64,000 bases of DNA from JAICSD01 sp035495955 (GTDB lineage: Bacteria; Acidobacteriota; Vicinamibacteria; Vicinamibacterales; 2-12-FULL-66-21), in contig DATJFE010000056.1 of the NCBI GenBank assembly GCA_035495955.1, positions 62,001 to 126,000 on the forward strand, read 5' to 3'. A program made the translations under genes and the position numbers. Below are positions 1 to 9,899 of the stretch, one piece after another. Position 1 is the stretch's first letter, and each line of letters opens with the position of its first letter. Under the pieces are notes generated by a model that saw only the letters and a program-made list of their open reading frames with translations, was not told the origin of the DNA and did not search any database.

Positions 1-137
1 CGAGGCCGGCGACTGTGCGCCTGCGCGCATGGTGCGCGGTTTTGCACCGCCTTTCCTGCGGCCGCACACGGCTCTCCGCGGCTCCGTCGTGGTAAACTTC
101 TTGCTCCCCACGCACTCACCAACCAACAAGGTCTGTC
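1..137. other. leading non-coding stretch
   Basis: Upstream region of the first kinase gene. I see no consensus sigma-70 or sigma-54 promoter, no dyad and no end of a preceding gene that can be supported. Confidence 0.3.
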
Positions 138-3100
138 TTGCTGACACGACGCTCGCTTGCCGCGTTGCTCGGCGTCTGCGTGCTCTGGGGCCCTGCCTCC
201 GTGTCAGCCGACATGGCAGACAAGTCCCTCGATCAGCTCGTGCACCGCGTCTGGCGGTTCGAGCAGGGGCTGCCGCAGAACTCCGTACTGGCGCTGCAGC
301 AGACCGACGACGGCTATCTGTGGATCGCCACACAGGAGGGGCTGGCGCGCTTCGACGGCGTGCGATTCACGGTCTTCAGCTCCGCGACGGTCCCAGCGTT
401 TCGAAGCGATCGGATCAACGCGCTGCTGAAGGACGCGTCCGGCGCGCTATGGTCCGCGACCGACGACGGGCTCATCCAATACGACCACGGATCGTTCCTG
501 CGCTTCGGCCTTCGGGACGGACTGCCGGACGCCGGCGTGCTGTGCCTGCTCCAGGACCGCAACGGACAGATCTGGGTCGGCACGCGCAACGGGGCCGCCG
601 TCTACGTCGCGGCCGAAAAGCGGTTTGCGCGCGTGCCGACGCTTGCCGACTACCCGATCGAATCGCTGCTGCGCGATCGACGAGGGCGTCTCTGGGCCGG
701 CACCAACGCCGGACTTCGGCAGGTGATGTCGCCGATCTCGAGCCGCGTCGTTGTGGGCGTAGCGCAGCCCGTACGCTGTCTGCTCGAGGATCGCAAGGGC
801 GTCATCTGGATCGGTTCGGAAACCGGGCTGTTTCGGATGGACGGCGATCGTCTCGCCGAAGTGCCGGAGATTGCCGGCCGCGTGCTCTCGCTTCTCGAGG
901 ATCGTACCGGCACCTTGTGGGCCGGGACGAACGGGGACGGCCTGAAACGCGTGACGGCCGGGGCGGTCACATCCTTTACGACCCAGGATGGCCTCAGCAA
1001 CGACGTCGTGACGTCGCTCTTCGAAGATCGCGAACACATCCTCTGGATCGGGACCTACGGCGGCGGCCTGAACAGCGCGCACGACGGCAGCATCACGACC
1101 TACGGCGTTCGCCAGGGTCTGCCGCACGCGGTCGTGCGCACCGTCTTCCAGGATCGCTCCGGGAACGTGTGGATCGGAACGAGCGGAGGATTGACGCGCT
1201 TCGCGGCGGACGGCCGCACCGACACGTTTCGCACCGAGGACGGTCTCGCCCAGCGCCGCGTGCTCGCGTTGGCGCAGGCCGTCGACGGCGCGCTGTGGAT
1301 CGGCACGGACGGAGGCGGCCTCAATCGCCTCGCCGGCGGGCGCTTTCAGAAGTTCACGACGCGCGACGGCCTCCCCTCCAACACGGTCGGCGCGGTGCTC
1401 GAGGATCGCGACGGCCGGCTGTGGGTGGGAAGCGACAGCGGGCTCGTGAGGTTTGCCGGTCGCGTGCCCGGCCGTGAGCCGGAGCGCTTCTCGCGCGCGC
1501 CTGTCGTGGGGATGATTCAGGCGGCCGACGGCACCGTCTGGGTTTCGACGCTCGGCGGCGGACTTCTGCGCTTCAATCGCGGGCGGCCAGGCCCACCAAT
1601 CGTCCTCGACGATCTTCCGACCAGACTGCTCACCGCGCTTCACGAAGACCGCGACGGCGTGTTGTGGATTGGCACGCGAGGCAGCGGACTGATCCGGCTT
1701 TCCAGTCGCGGCGTCACGACCTACCGGCAGCGCAACGGCCTTTACGACGACACGATCCACACGATCCTCGAGGATCACGAGGGGAATCTGTGGTTCAGCA
1801 GCAACAGGGGCATCTGGCGCAACAGCCGCGCGGAGCTGAACGCAATCGCCGCCGGCGGCCCGCCGGCAATCGTCTCGATCAGCTACGGCGTCGCCGACGG
1901 CATGCGCGTCGCGGAGTGCAACGGCAGCGCGCAGCCCGCGGCCTGGCGAACGGCCAACGGCCGGCTGTGGTTCGCGACCCTCGACGGCGCCTCCGTCGTG
2001 GACCCGGCGAAGCTTACGGCGAGCCGGCTGTCGGCGCCGCCGCCGGTTGTCGAGAGCGCGACGATTGATGGCGTGCGGGTAGCCCTCCCGGCGACTGTGC
2101 CGCCCGGACGTGGCGATCTGCAGTTCCAGTACACCGCGCCGGCGCTATTGGCCTCCGACCGCGTCCGGTACCGATACAGGTTGACCGGCTACGACGCCAA
2201 CTGGACCGATGCCGGCCGCCGCCGTACGGCGTACTACACCAATATTCCGCCGGGCCGCTACACATTCGAGGTTGCCGCGCGGTACTCCGACACACCGGGG
2301 AAACAGGACGTGGTCGCGGCCGCGGCCTTCACCCTTCGTCCGCACTTCTATCAGACGTCCTGGTTCGACGGCGCCTGCGGTCTCGCCGTGCTCGGCCTGG
2401 CTCTTGGCGCGCATCGGCTGCGGGTCAGGCGGCTTCGCGTCCGCGAGCGCGCGCTCGTGACGCTCGTGAACGAGCGTACGCGCGAGCTCGAGCTCGCCAA
2501 GCAGCAGGCTGAATCGGCCAACCACGCGAAAAGCGAATTCCTGGCGACCATGAGCCACGAGATCCGGACACCGATGAACGGCATCATCGGCATGACGGAC
2601 CTCGCGCTCGACACGCCGCTCAGCATGGAGCAGCGCGAGTATCTGTCGATGGTGAAGAGCTCCGCCGGATCGCTGCTCGACATCATCAACGACATCCTCG
2701 ACTTCTCGAAGGTCGAGTCGCGCCGCGTGGAGCTCGAGCAGGTGCCGTTCGTCGTGCGGGATCTCGTCGCCCAGACGATCCGCCCGCTCGTCGTCAGGGC
2801 GGATCAGAAATCGCTGGAACTGCTGACGGACATTTCTCCCGACGTGCCGGAAACTCTCATCGGCGATCCCGGACGGCTGCGGCAGGTCATCGCGAACCTG
2901 GTCGGCAATGCGATCAAGTTCACGGAATCCGGACACGTGCTCTTGAGCGCCGACGTCAAACTGCGCGAGGCCGATCGCGTCAGCGTGCATTTCCAGGTGA
3001 TCGATACCGGCATCGGCATCGCCGCCGACAAGCAGGCGCTCATCTTCGAGCCGTTCCGGCAGGCCGACGGTTCCACGACGCGTCGGTTTGGCGGCACCGG

Positions 3101-4412
3101 CCTGGGACTGAGCATCTCTCACAATCTGGTGGATCTGATGGGCGGCCGCCTCTGGGTGGACAGCGAACCCGGCGAGGGCAGCACGTTCCATTTCACCGCG
3201 CAGTTCACGGTCGGCGAGACGCGGCCGGAACCGGAGACCGTCGACGTCAGCGGCATGCACGTGCTGGTCGTCGACGACAACGCGGTGAATCGCCGCGTGT
3301 TCGAGCGCATGCTGCGGCGCTGGCGGATCAAGCCGGCCGTTGTCGAAACAGGCCCTGCGGCCCTCGACCTTTTCCGCACGCTCGACGCCGAGGGCGATCC
3401 GATCCACGCCGTGCTGCTGGACGTTCAGATGCCGCAGATGGACGGATACGAGGTCGCGCGGCGGCTGCGCGGGCTGCCGTCCGGGCGGACCGTCCCGATC
3501 GTCCTCCTGTCGTCGATCGGGCAGCGCGATCCCGAACGCGAGCGCGACCTGCGCGTCGCGGCGCACCTTGTCAAGCCCGTGATCAACAACGATCTGCTCC
3601 ACGTGCTGTCGCGCCTGGTGACCGATGTGACATCGGCGGAGCCGGGCCGGCCGCACGTGGCGGCCCGCTCCCTCCGGATTCTGTTGGCCGAAGACAACGA
3701 GACCAATCGTCACCTCGCGCGGCGGGTGCTCGAGAAGCGCGGCCACGAGGTGCTCGTCGCCACCAACGGCCGCGAAGCGATCGAGATCTGGCGGCAGCGG
3801 CCGGTCGACGCCATTCTCATGGACGTCCAGATGCCGGAGATGGGCGGCCTCGAGGCGACTGAATGGATCCGGTCGCAGGAACGCGCCAGCGGCGGCCACA
3901 CCCGCATCATCGCGATGACCGCCCACGCGTTGAAGGGGGACAGCGATCGGTGCCTGGCCGCGGGGATGGACGCGTATCTGCCGAAGCCGCTCGATCGAAC
4001 CGCGCTCTTCGAGGTACTCGAGCAGGACGCCGCGGCGGCCGCGGCCGCGACGGCCAGCGCTGGCGTCTGCGATTTCGCGGCGTTCGTGTCCCGCATCGGC
4101 GGCGACGCCACCCTCGCGCGCGAGATGACGGCGCTGTTCCTGGACGACGCGGATCGGATGGTGTCCGCGGTCCGCCAGGCGGTTCTCTCGCGAGACGCCG
4201 CCGCGCTCAAGGCCGCCGCGCACGCGCTCCGGGGCGCCGCCTCGAACTTCAATGCGGCCGGCGTCGTCGACGCGGCGCTCCATCTCGAGGCGATGGCTGC
4301 GGAAGGCAACATGGCGGCCGCGGCCGCGACGATCGCGGCGCTCGAGCGCGAATCGGCGGCGCTGCAGGCGGCGCTGCGCGCGGCCGCCGGAGGAAGCGCA
4401 TGCGCGTCCTGA
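138..4412 (+). CDS. propeller-type hybrid sensor histidine kinase with two receivers and Hpt
   Basis: Membrane-bound hybrid kinase of 1,424 residues. In order: signal peptide (residues 1-24), many two-component-regulator propeller repeats with a DR-G-LWIGT-GL pattern (about 40-600), a Y_Y_Y-type beta-sandwich (about 650-740), one membrane segment (about 750-770), HisKA with MSHEIRTPMNG (His ~807), HATPase_c, two receivers (phospho-Asp ~1095 and ~1228) and a C-terminal Hpt domain (HALRGAASNFNA, His ~1362). It therefore holds a whole phosphorelay. The TTG start is chosen because the ATG 75 bp downstream would remove the signal peptide. It overlaps the following response regulator by 13 bp, a likely partner. 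The periplasmic ligand cannot be deduced. Confidence 0.93.
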   Translation: MLTRRSLAALLGVCVLWGPASVSADMADKSLDQLVHRVWRFEQGLPQNSVLALQQTDDGYLWIATQEGLARFDGVRFTVFSSATVPAFRSDRINALLKDASGALWSATDDGLIQYDHGSFLRFGLRDGLPDAGVLCLLQDRNGQIWVGTRNGAAVYVAAEKRFARVPTLADYPIESLLRDRRGRLWAGTNAGLRQVMSPISSRVVVGVAQPVRCLLEDRKGVIWIGSETGLFRMDGDRLAEVPEIAGRVLSLLEDRTGTLWAGTNGDGLKRVTAGAVTSFTTQDGLSNDVVTSLFEDREHILWIGTYGGGLNSAHDGSITTYGVRQGLPHAVVRTVFQDRSGNVWIGTSGGLTRFAADGRTDTFRTEDGLAQRRVLALAQAVDGALWIGTDGGGLNRLAGGRFQKFTTRDGLPSNTVGAVLEDRDGRLWVGSDSGLVRFAGRVPGREPERFSRAPVVGMIQAADGTVWVSTLGGGLLRFNRGRPGPPIVLDDLPTRLLTALHEDRDGVLWIGTRGSGLIRLSSRGVTTYRQRNGLYDDTIHTILEDHEGNLWFSSNRGIWRNSRAELNAIAAGGPPAIVSISYGVADGMRVAECNGSAQPAAWRTANGRLWFATLDGASVVDPAKLTASRLSAPPPVVESATIDGVRVALPATVPPGRGDLQFQYTAPALLASDRVRYRYRLTGYDANWTDAGRRRTAYYTNIPPGRYTFEVAARYSDTPGKQDVVAAAAFTLRPHFYQTSWFDGACGLAVLGLALGAHRLRVRRLRVRERALVTLVNERTRELELAKQQAESANHAKSEFLATMSHEIRTPMNGIIGMTDLALDTPLSMEQREYLSMVKSSAGSLLDIINDILDFSKVESRRVELEQVPFVVRDLVAQTIRPLVVRADQKSLELLTDISPDVPETLIGDPGRLRQVIANLVGNAIKFTESGHVLLSADVKLREADRVSVHFQVIDTGIGIAADKQALIFEPFRQADGSTTRRFGGTGLGLSISHNLVDLMGGRLWVDSEPGEGSTFHFTAQFTVGETRPEPETVDVSGMHVLVVDDNAVNRRVFERMLRRWRIKPAVVETGPAALDLFRTLDAEGDPIHAVLLDVQMPQMDGYEVARRLRGLPSGRTVPIVLLSSIGQRDPERERDLRVAAHLVKPVINNDLLHVLSRLVTDVTSAEPGRPHVAARSLRILLAEDNETNRHLARRVLEKRGHEVLVATNGREAIEIWRQRPVDAILMDVQMPEMGGLEATEWIRSQERASGGHTRIIAMTAHALKGDSDRCLAAGMDAYLPKPLDRTALFEVLEQDAAAAAAATASAGVCDFAAFVSRIGGDATLAREMTALFLDDADRMVSAVRQAVLSRDAAALKAAAHALRGAASNFNAAGVVDAALHLEAMAAEGNMAAAAATIAALERESAALQAALRAAAGGSACAS

Positions 4413-4996
4413 TGGCGGACGACGATGCGATGCTCCGGCACGGCCTGAGCGTGCAGCTTCGCCGGTGGGGCTACGATCCGATCGTCTGCAGCAGCGGCGC
4501 GGAGGCGCGCGAAGCGCTGCGCGATCCCGACCGGCCGCAGCTCGCGCTGCTCGATCGGAGCATGCCGTCGCCCGACGGCCTGACGCTCTGTGCGGAGATC
4601 AGAAGCGACCCGGCGCTTCGGTCGACCTACGTCATCCTCATCACCGCTCACGACTCGCGCGACGACGTCGTCAACGGCCTGGACGGCGGCGCCGACGATT
4701 ACATCACGAAGCCGTTCGACTGGGAGACGCTGCGCGCGCGGCTGAAGGCGGGAGCGCGGATTGTGTCGCTGCAGCGCGACCTGGCGGTGCGGGTGAACGA
4801 GTTGCAGCAGGCGCTGGCCAGCGTGAAGCAGCTGTCAGGCCTGCTGCCGATCTGTTCGTACTGCAAGCGGATCCGCGACGACGGGGACTACTGGCACCAG
4901 CTCGAGATCTACGTTGGCAACCACTCGCAAGCCGAGTTCAGCCACGGCGTGTGCCCGGCATGCCTCGAGCGCGTCACGAAGGATTTCAACGGCTAG
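4400..4996 (+). CDS. response regulator with C-terminal CxxC module
   Basis: 198-residue response regulator. The receiver is intact: acidic pocket near residue 7 (ADDDA), phospho-Asp near 52 (LALLDRSMP), and the conserved Lys in TKPFD. After a short coiled stretch comes a small module with two Cys pairs (ICSYCK and CPAC) and a DGDYW-type segment, seen in many regulators and kinases next to signalling domains; its role is unknown. There is no DNA-binding domain, so output is probably by protein contact. The ATG at 4400 follows an AGGA box and overlaps the hybrid kinase, which suggests translational coupling. Confidence 0.9.
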   Translation: MRVLMADDDAMLRHGLSVQLRRWGYDPIVCSSGAEAREALRDPDRPQLALLDRSMPSPDGLTLCAEIRSDPALRSTYVILITAHDSRDDVVNGLDGGADDYITKPFDWETLRARLKAGARIVSLQRDLAVRVNELQQALASVKQLSGLLPICSYCKRIRDDGDYWHQLEIYVGNHSQAEFSHGVCPACLERVTKDFNG

Positions 4997-5096
4997 TCTG
5001 GTTCCCGAGTTCCAGAGGTTCCCAGGGTTCCATCAACCAGAAGCTCCGGAACCAGAGCGTGCGGAACCGTGGAACCGATCGGAACAATGGAACCCT
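4997..5096. repeat. inverted GGTTCC/GGAACC short-repeat array
   Basis: The whole gap between two convergent genes is made of 7-9 bp units. The left half carries GGTTCC-type units (about 5000-5034); the right half carries GGAACC-type units (about 5050-5093), in inverted orientation, so the segment can fold into a long imperfect hairpin. It resembles in style the heptamer arrays at 14933-15040 and around 51017-51448, but its core is GGTTCC rather than GGTCCC. It could serve as a bidirectional terminator. No gene lies inside. Confidence 0.7.
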
Positions 5097-6131
5097 TCAC
5101 ACGGCCGTCACTTCCTCGGTCATCACGAGGCCCAGCTCCCGCCGCACCTTGTCTTCGATGGCCTTGAAGATGACGGGATTGTCTTTCAGGAACTGTTTCA
5201 CGTTCTCGCGGCCCTGGCCGAGGCGCTCGCCGGCGAACGCGAACCAGGTGCCGCTCTTCTCGACGAGCTTGCGATCGACCGCCAGGTCCAGCAGATCGCC
5301 TTCCTTCGAGATGCCTTCGCCGTACATCACATCGAATTCCGCCTCGCGGAACGGCGGCGCCACCTTGTTCTTCACGACCTTCACGCGGGTGCGGCCGCCG
5401 ACGACGACGTCGCCGTCCTTGATCGCGCCGATGCGGCGGATGTCGATGCGGACCGACGCGTAGAACTTCAGCGCCCGCCCGCCGGTCGTGGTTTCCGGGT
5501 TGCCGAACATCACGCCGATCTTCTCGCGGAGCTGATTGATGAAGATGAGGCTCGTCTTGGATTTCGAGACGATGCCGGTCAGCTTCCGGAGCGCCTGCGA
5601 CATGAGGCGGGCCTGCAGGCCCATCTGCGCTTCGCCCATCTCGCCTTCGATTTCGGCGCGCGGCACCAGCGCGGCCACCGAGTCGACCACGACGACGTCG
5701 ACGCCGCCCGATCGGACGAGGACTTCGACGATCTCGAGCGCCTGTTCGCCGTTGTCGGGCTGAGAGACCAGGAGGTTGTCGAGATCGACGCCCAGCTTCC
5801 GCGCGTACTGCGCGTCGAGCGCGTGTTCGGCATCGACGAACGCCGCCATGCCCCCGGTTTTCTGGGCTTCTGCGATGATCTGCAATGACAGCGTTGTCTT
5901 GCCCGACGACTCCGGGCCGAAGATCTCGATGACGCGGCCGCGCGGCACCCCCCCGATGCCGAGGGCATAATCGAGGCTGACCGAGCCCGTCGAAATCGCG
6001 GGAATCTGCGCAATCGCGTCCTTCTGGCCGAGACGCATGATCGAGCCTTTTCCGAACTGCTTTTCGATCTGGCCGACGGCCAGCTCGATGGCTTTCATGC
6101 GCTCGCGATCGTTCCGGTCTTCTGCTGCCAT
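5097..6131 (-). CDS. recA: recombinase RecA
   Basis: RecA, 344 residues, full length. It forms filaments on single-stranded DNA, drives strand exchange and promotes LexA-type self-cleavage. The N terminus reads MAAEDRNDRERMKAIELAVG; the Walker A motif is GPESSGKT, and the family signature GGRALKFYASVR and L2-loop region (FINQLREKIGVMFGNPETTTG) are intact. A strong housekeeping promoter lies about 40 bp upstream (6177-6205). I see no recognisable SOS box there, so damage control cannot be read from the sequence. Convergent with the response regulator across the repeat at 4997-5096. Confidence 0.99.
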   Translation of the reverse strand: MAAEDRNDRERMKAIELAVGQIEKQFGKGSIMRLGQKDAIAQIPAISTGSVSLDYALGIGGVPRGRVIEIFGPESSGKTTLSLQIIAEAQKTGGMAAFVDAEHALDAQYARKLGVDLDNLLVSQPDNGEQALEIVEVLVRSGGVDVVVVDSVAALVPRAEIEGEMGEAQMGLQARLMSQALRKLTGIVSKSKTSLIFINQLREKIGVMFGNPETTTGGRALKFYASVRIDIRRIGAIKDGDVVVGGRTRVKVVKNKVAPPFREAEFDVMYGEGISKEGDLLDLAVDRKLVEKSGTWFAFAGERLGQGRENVKQFLKDNPVIFKAIEDKVRRELGLVMTEEVTAV

Positions 6132-6176
6132 TCCTACGCTCCTGACTGACGTGAGTGGATCGTCGCGTGTTGCCGC

Positions 6177-6205
6177 ATTCTAAAGTCGTGCCCGGGGGGT
6201 GTCAA
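6177..6205 (-). promoter_or_regulatory. sigma-70-type promoter of recA
   Basis: On the minus strand TTGACA (6205-6200) and TAGAAT (6182-6177) are separated by exactly 17 bp, a near-consensus housekeeping promoter. The expected start is near 6170, giving a leader of about 40 nt before the recA ATG at 6131. The remainder of the interval 6206-6425 shows no other feature I can support. Confidence 0.75.
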
Positions 6206-6425
6206 GCGAAAACGCATTGTGAGAATCAGCATAGCTGCCTCTTACACAATCACTTGCCGCTATCTGCCACTTTCGCCTCAATTGACAAAGTGTGCAGATT
6301 CTGCCGCCCCTGACGCGCGCCGGGTTCGCGGCTTTTGCCCTTCGGCCATGTTCGATGCAAGTATCCCAAGCGGGCATGACAGGGCAGGTCCGTCACCAGA
6401 TGCGAGAGGGGCGCGAGGCGTCCGG

Positions 6426-6908
6426 ATGCCGTCGCCGATAGGGCATGCGCTCGGCGGGATTGCCGCCGCATGGATCGTCGCTCCGCGCAGGGACTGGCAG
6501 GCCGCCGTCGTGGTCGCGGCGGCCGCAATGGCGCCGGATCTCGATCTGCTCGCCGGCGATCACCGCGGGATCAGCCACAGCGTCGGCGCGGCGTGCGTTG
6601 CCGGCCTGATCGCGTGGGCTCTCACGCGCCGGCCCCGATGGGGCGCGGCCGTGGCCGCGGCGTGGGCGTCGCACGTGCTGCTCGACTGGCTGAGCAACGA
6701 TACGCGGCCGCCGATCGGCGTCATGGCGCTGTGGCCGTTCACGGTCGAGTACTACAAGGCGTCGATCGAGATCTTTCCAGCCGTCTCACGCCGCTACTGG
6801 ACCGCACGCTTCTGGATCTACAACGCAAGAGCCGCGGGGGTTGAAATTGCGGTTCTGGGTCCGCTCGCCGCGGCAGCCGTCATGTTCGCGGCCAGGAAGA
6901 AGCGCTGA
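6426..6908 (+). CDS. DUF457/YdjM-type membrane-bound metal-dependent hydrolase
   Basis: 160-residue multi-spanning membrane protein of the DUF457 (YdjM-like) family. It starts MPSPIGHALGG and has the metal-site pattern APDLDL followed by DHRGISHS, then another His in WASHVLLDWLSND; together these give the His/Asp set of the family. Four or five hydrophobic segments cover most of the chain. The ATG at 6426 is chosen because it is where family similarity begins; the open frame extends further upstream into non-coding sequence. The substrate of the family is not established. It stands alone, convergent with the dehydrogenase at 6932. Confidence 0.8.
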   Translation: MPSPIGHALGGIAAAWIVAPRRDWQAAVVVAAAAMAPDLDLLAGDHRGISHSVGAACVAGLIAWALTRRPRWGAAVAAAWASHVLLDWLSNDTRPPIGVMALWPFTVEYYKASIEIFPAVSRRYWTARFWIYNARAAGVEIAVLGPLAAAAVMFAARKKR

Positions 6909-6931
6909 ATGGCTCTGACCGTCGCCGCCGC

Positions 6932-7780
6932 TCAGTACGAATAGAAGCCGCGGCCGCTCTTGCGTCCGAGCTGGCCGGCCGACACCATGCGTCGCAAGAG
7001 GGGACACGGCCGGTACTTCGGATCGCCGAGGCCCTCGTGCAGCACGTTCAGGATGGCGAGGCACACGTCGAGCCCGATGAAATCGGCGAGCGTGAGCGGT
7101 CCCATCGGATGATTCATGCCGAGCTTCATCACCGTGTCGATCGCTTCGGGAGTCCCCACGCCTTCCATGACCGCGTAGATCGCCTCGTTGATCATCGGCA
7201 TCAGAATGCGGTTGGCGATGAAGCCGGGGTAGTCGGCGGCTTCCACTGGGGTCTTTCCGAGGCGCGCGCAGAGATCCGTTGCGATCGCCATCGACTCGGC
7301 CGACGTCGCCTGTCCGCGAATCAGCTCGACCAGCGGCATCAGCGGAACGGGATTCATGAAGTGCATCCCGAGGACCTTGTCGGGCCGCCGCGTCGCTGCG
7401 CCGAGGAGCGTGATCGAGATCGACGAGGTGTTGGACGACAAGATCACGTCCTGCCTCGTGATCGCGTCGAGGCGCTTGAAGACGGCGGTCTTCGATTCGA
7501 CGGTCTCCGCGATGGCCTCGACGACGTAGTCGGCGTTGGCGAACGGGTCGATGCTGGGAAACGCCTTGAGGCGGGCGAGTGCCGCGTCGCGGTCTTCGGC
7601 CGTCAGCTTGCCCTTCTCGACGAACTTGCCGAGGCTCTTCTCGATGGACGCGCGCGCGCGATCCACGGCCGCCGGGATCGCATCCCAGAGCAGGACTTCG
7701 AAACCGGACTGCGCGAACGCCTGCGCGATCCCGTTGCCCATCGTGCCGGCGCCGACGACGCCGACGCGTGTAATCTGCAT
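6932..7780 (-). CDS. 3-hydroxyacyl-CoA (3-hydroxybutyryl-CoA) dehydrogenase
   Basis: 282-residue short-form 3-hydroxyacyl-CoA dehydrogenase, NAD(P)-linked. The N terminus has the Rossmann motif VGAGTMG; the catalytic region reads GMHFMNPVPLMPLVE and the C-terminal dimer domain is complete, ending in the family-typical GRKSGRGFYSY. It acts on 3-hydroxybutyryl-CoA or similar in fatty-acid oxidation, butyrate or polyhydroxybutyrate metabolism. It follows the thiolase by 18 bp, giving a thiolase-dehydrogenase pair that interconverts acetyl-CoA and hydroxybutyryl-CoA. Last gene of a leftward operon that may be driven from the sigma-54 site at 9766-9780. Confidence 0.94.
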   Translation of the reverse strand: MQITRVGVVGAGTMGNGIAQAFAQSGFEVLLWDAIPAAVDRARASIEKSLGKFVEKGKLTAEDRDAALARLKAFPSIDPFANADYVVEAIAETVESKTAVFKRLDAITRQDVILSSNTSSISITLLGAATRRPDKVLGMHFMNPVPLMPLVELIRGQATSAESMAIATDLCARLGKTPVEAADYPGFIANRILMPMINEAIYAVMEGVGTPEAIDTVMKLGMNHPMGPLTLADFIGLDVCLAILNVLHEGLGDPKYRPCPLLRRMVSAGQLGRKSGRGFYSY

Positions 7781-7798
7781 AGTGTCGTGGCTTCCGCC

Positions 7799-8978
<1,180 letters not shown>

Positions 8979-8986
<8 letters not shown>

Positions 8987-9302
8987 GACTCACGTCCGAT
9001 GGTCGAGGTCCGAGATCCGATGCTCGATGTGCCAGAAGGACACGGAGATCCCGGAGCTCGCTGCCGAGGAGCGCCTGCAGCCGCGCGAGCACGACGTCGT
9101 GCGCGCGATTGATCTCCCGCGCCCATCGCGCGTCCTTGGCGGTCACGTAGAGAATGTGCTCGCGGAGATCGACCGACGTCGCGCGCGCCATCGCGGGGCC
9201 CGCCACGACCGTCCACGCGAACGCCGTGCGCGCGCGCGACGGCGGCTGGCGCCGAATGACGTCCGCCAGCACACTCGCGGCGATGTTCTGAATGGGGAGC
9301 AC
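8979..9302 (-). CDS. DUF721 / DciA-like protein
   Basis: 107-residue DUF721 protein. Members of this family include DciA, which loads replicative helicase in bacteria without DnaC. The chain shows the family features: W near residue 30 in FAWTVVAGPAMA, and the WAREINR stretch near 65. The GTG start at 9302 is the only reasonable start. Placement between a pseudo-receiver and a thiolase is not informative, and neither neighbour is a replication gene. The gene begins 17 bp after the stop of the preceding gene and its end overlaps the thiolase start. Confidence 0.7.
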
Positions 9303-9319
9303 CCGTCGATCTTATCAGT

Positions 9320-9739
9320 CTAGGCGGCCTTTCGGCGTCCCGTGACGGTACGCAGCACGCAGCGGTGCTCGGGGTATTTGCGCAGGAGTCCGAGAATGGT
9401 GGCAGCGAGGTCGCGCGCGCTGCATTCCTCCGGCAGCACGGCGTCGAAGCCTGAATCCACCGCATCCCGTTGGTCGCGGGCGGACACGCTCGGCGCCACG
9501 AGGGCAAGGAGCACGCGGCGATCGAAGCGGGGACGCGCGCGGAGCCGGTTCGCGATCGGCGGCAGCGGACAGTCCGACGCGGCGCGAACGATGATGGCGT
9601 GATAGCGCTCCATCTGGTCCGCGGGCGGTGTCTCGACCCCTTCCGTAACGTGGAATCCCAGCAACCTCAATGCCTGGCTCTGCGTACGGGGCGATGCCGC
9701 GGAGTTGATATACAAAATCGAACACGGACTGAGCGGCAC
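9320..9739 (-). CDS. degenerate (pseudo-)receiver domain protein
   Basis: 139-residue protein with the length and alternating strand/helix pattern of a CheY-like receiver. The usual acidic pair is replaced by N-S (ILYINSAAS), the phospho-Asp position in YHAIIVRAA is not acidic, and the conserved Lys before the last helix is replaced (VLPEEC). It should not be phosphorylated in the normal way. The GTG start at 9739 is favoured by an exact AGGAGG six bases upstream. A strong sigma-54 promoter (9766-9780) and an activator-type dyad (9813-9828) lie directly upstream. First gene of the operon running to 6932. Confidence 0.7.
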   Translation of the reverse strand: MPLSPCSILYINSAASPRTQSQALRLLGFHVTEGVETPPADQMERYHAIIVRAASDCPLPPIANRLRARPRFDRRVLLALVAPSVSARDQRDAVDSGFDAVLPEECSARDLAATILGLLRKYPEHRCVLRTVTGRRKAA

Positions 9740-9765
9740 TGCGGACCTCCTCCGCTTCCGAAGTG

Positions 9766-9780
9766 GCAACGCGCATGCCA
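9766..9780 (-). promoter_or_regulatory. sigma-54 -24/-12 promoter of the pseudo-receiver operon
   Basis: Minus-strand TGGCAT-GCGCG-TTGC, with GG and GC ten bases apart as sigma-54 requires. The predicted start near 9754 leaves a short leader that just contains the AGGAGG of the GTG start at 9739. The 16-bp dyad at 9813-9828 is 33 bp upstream of the -24 element. Confidence 0.7.
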
Positions 9781-9812
9781 TCGCACCGTCGAGCTGCGAA
9801 ACGCGAACGCAC

Positions 9813-9828
9813 CGCCGGCTTTCCGGCA
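9813..9828. promoter_or_regulatory. candidate activator dyad (TGCCGG-N4-CCGGCA family)
   Basis: CGCCGG-CTTT-CCGGCA, one mismatch from the consensus dyad. It sits between divergent genes (pseudo-receiver leftward, GNAT/acyl-CoA synthetase rightward), upstream of a sigma-54 promoter on each side. Confidence 0.55.
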
Positions 9829-9877
9829 CCACGATCGTAGAACGGCGGAAATCCCTAGATATCCAGCGCTTTTCGGC

Positions 9878-9892
9878 TGGCCTATCACGTGC
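9878..9892 (+). promoter_or_regulatory. weak sigma-54-like promoter before the GNAT/acyl-CoA synthetase gene
   Basis: TGGCCT-ATCAC-GTGC has correct GG-GC spacing, but the -12 element is weak and the predicted start (near 9904) falls at the start codons 9900/9906. It would imply an almost leaderless mRNA. Confidence 0.3.
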
Positions 9893-9899
9893 TCCTGCG

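Noticed and set aside
2145..4283. Open frame of 712 codons on the minus strand within the hybrid kinase
   Set aside because: Shadow of HisKA/HATPase/receiver coding sequence; no motif.
6180..6377. Small open frame on the minus strand upstream of recA
   Set aside because: It covers the recA promoter region and has no ribosome site, composition or motif that supports a gene.
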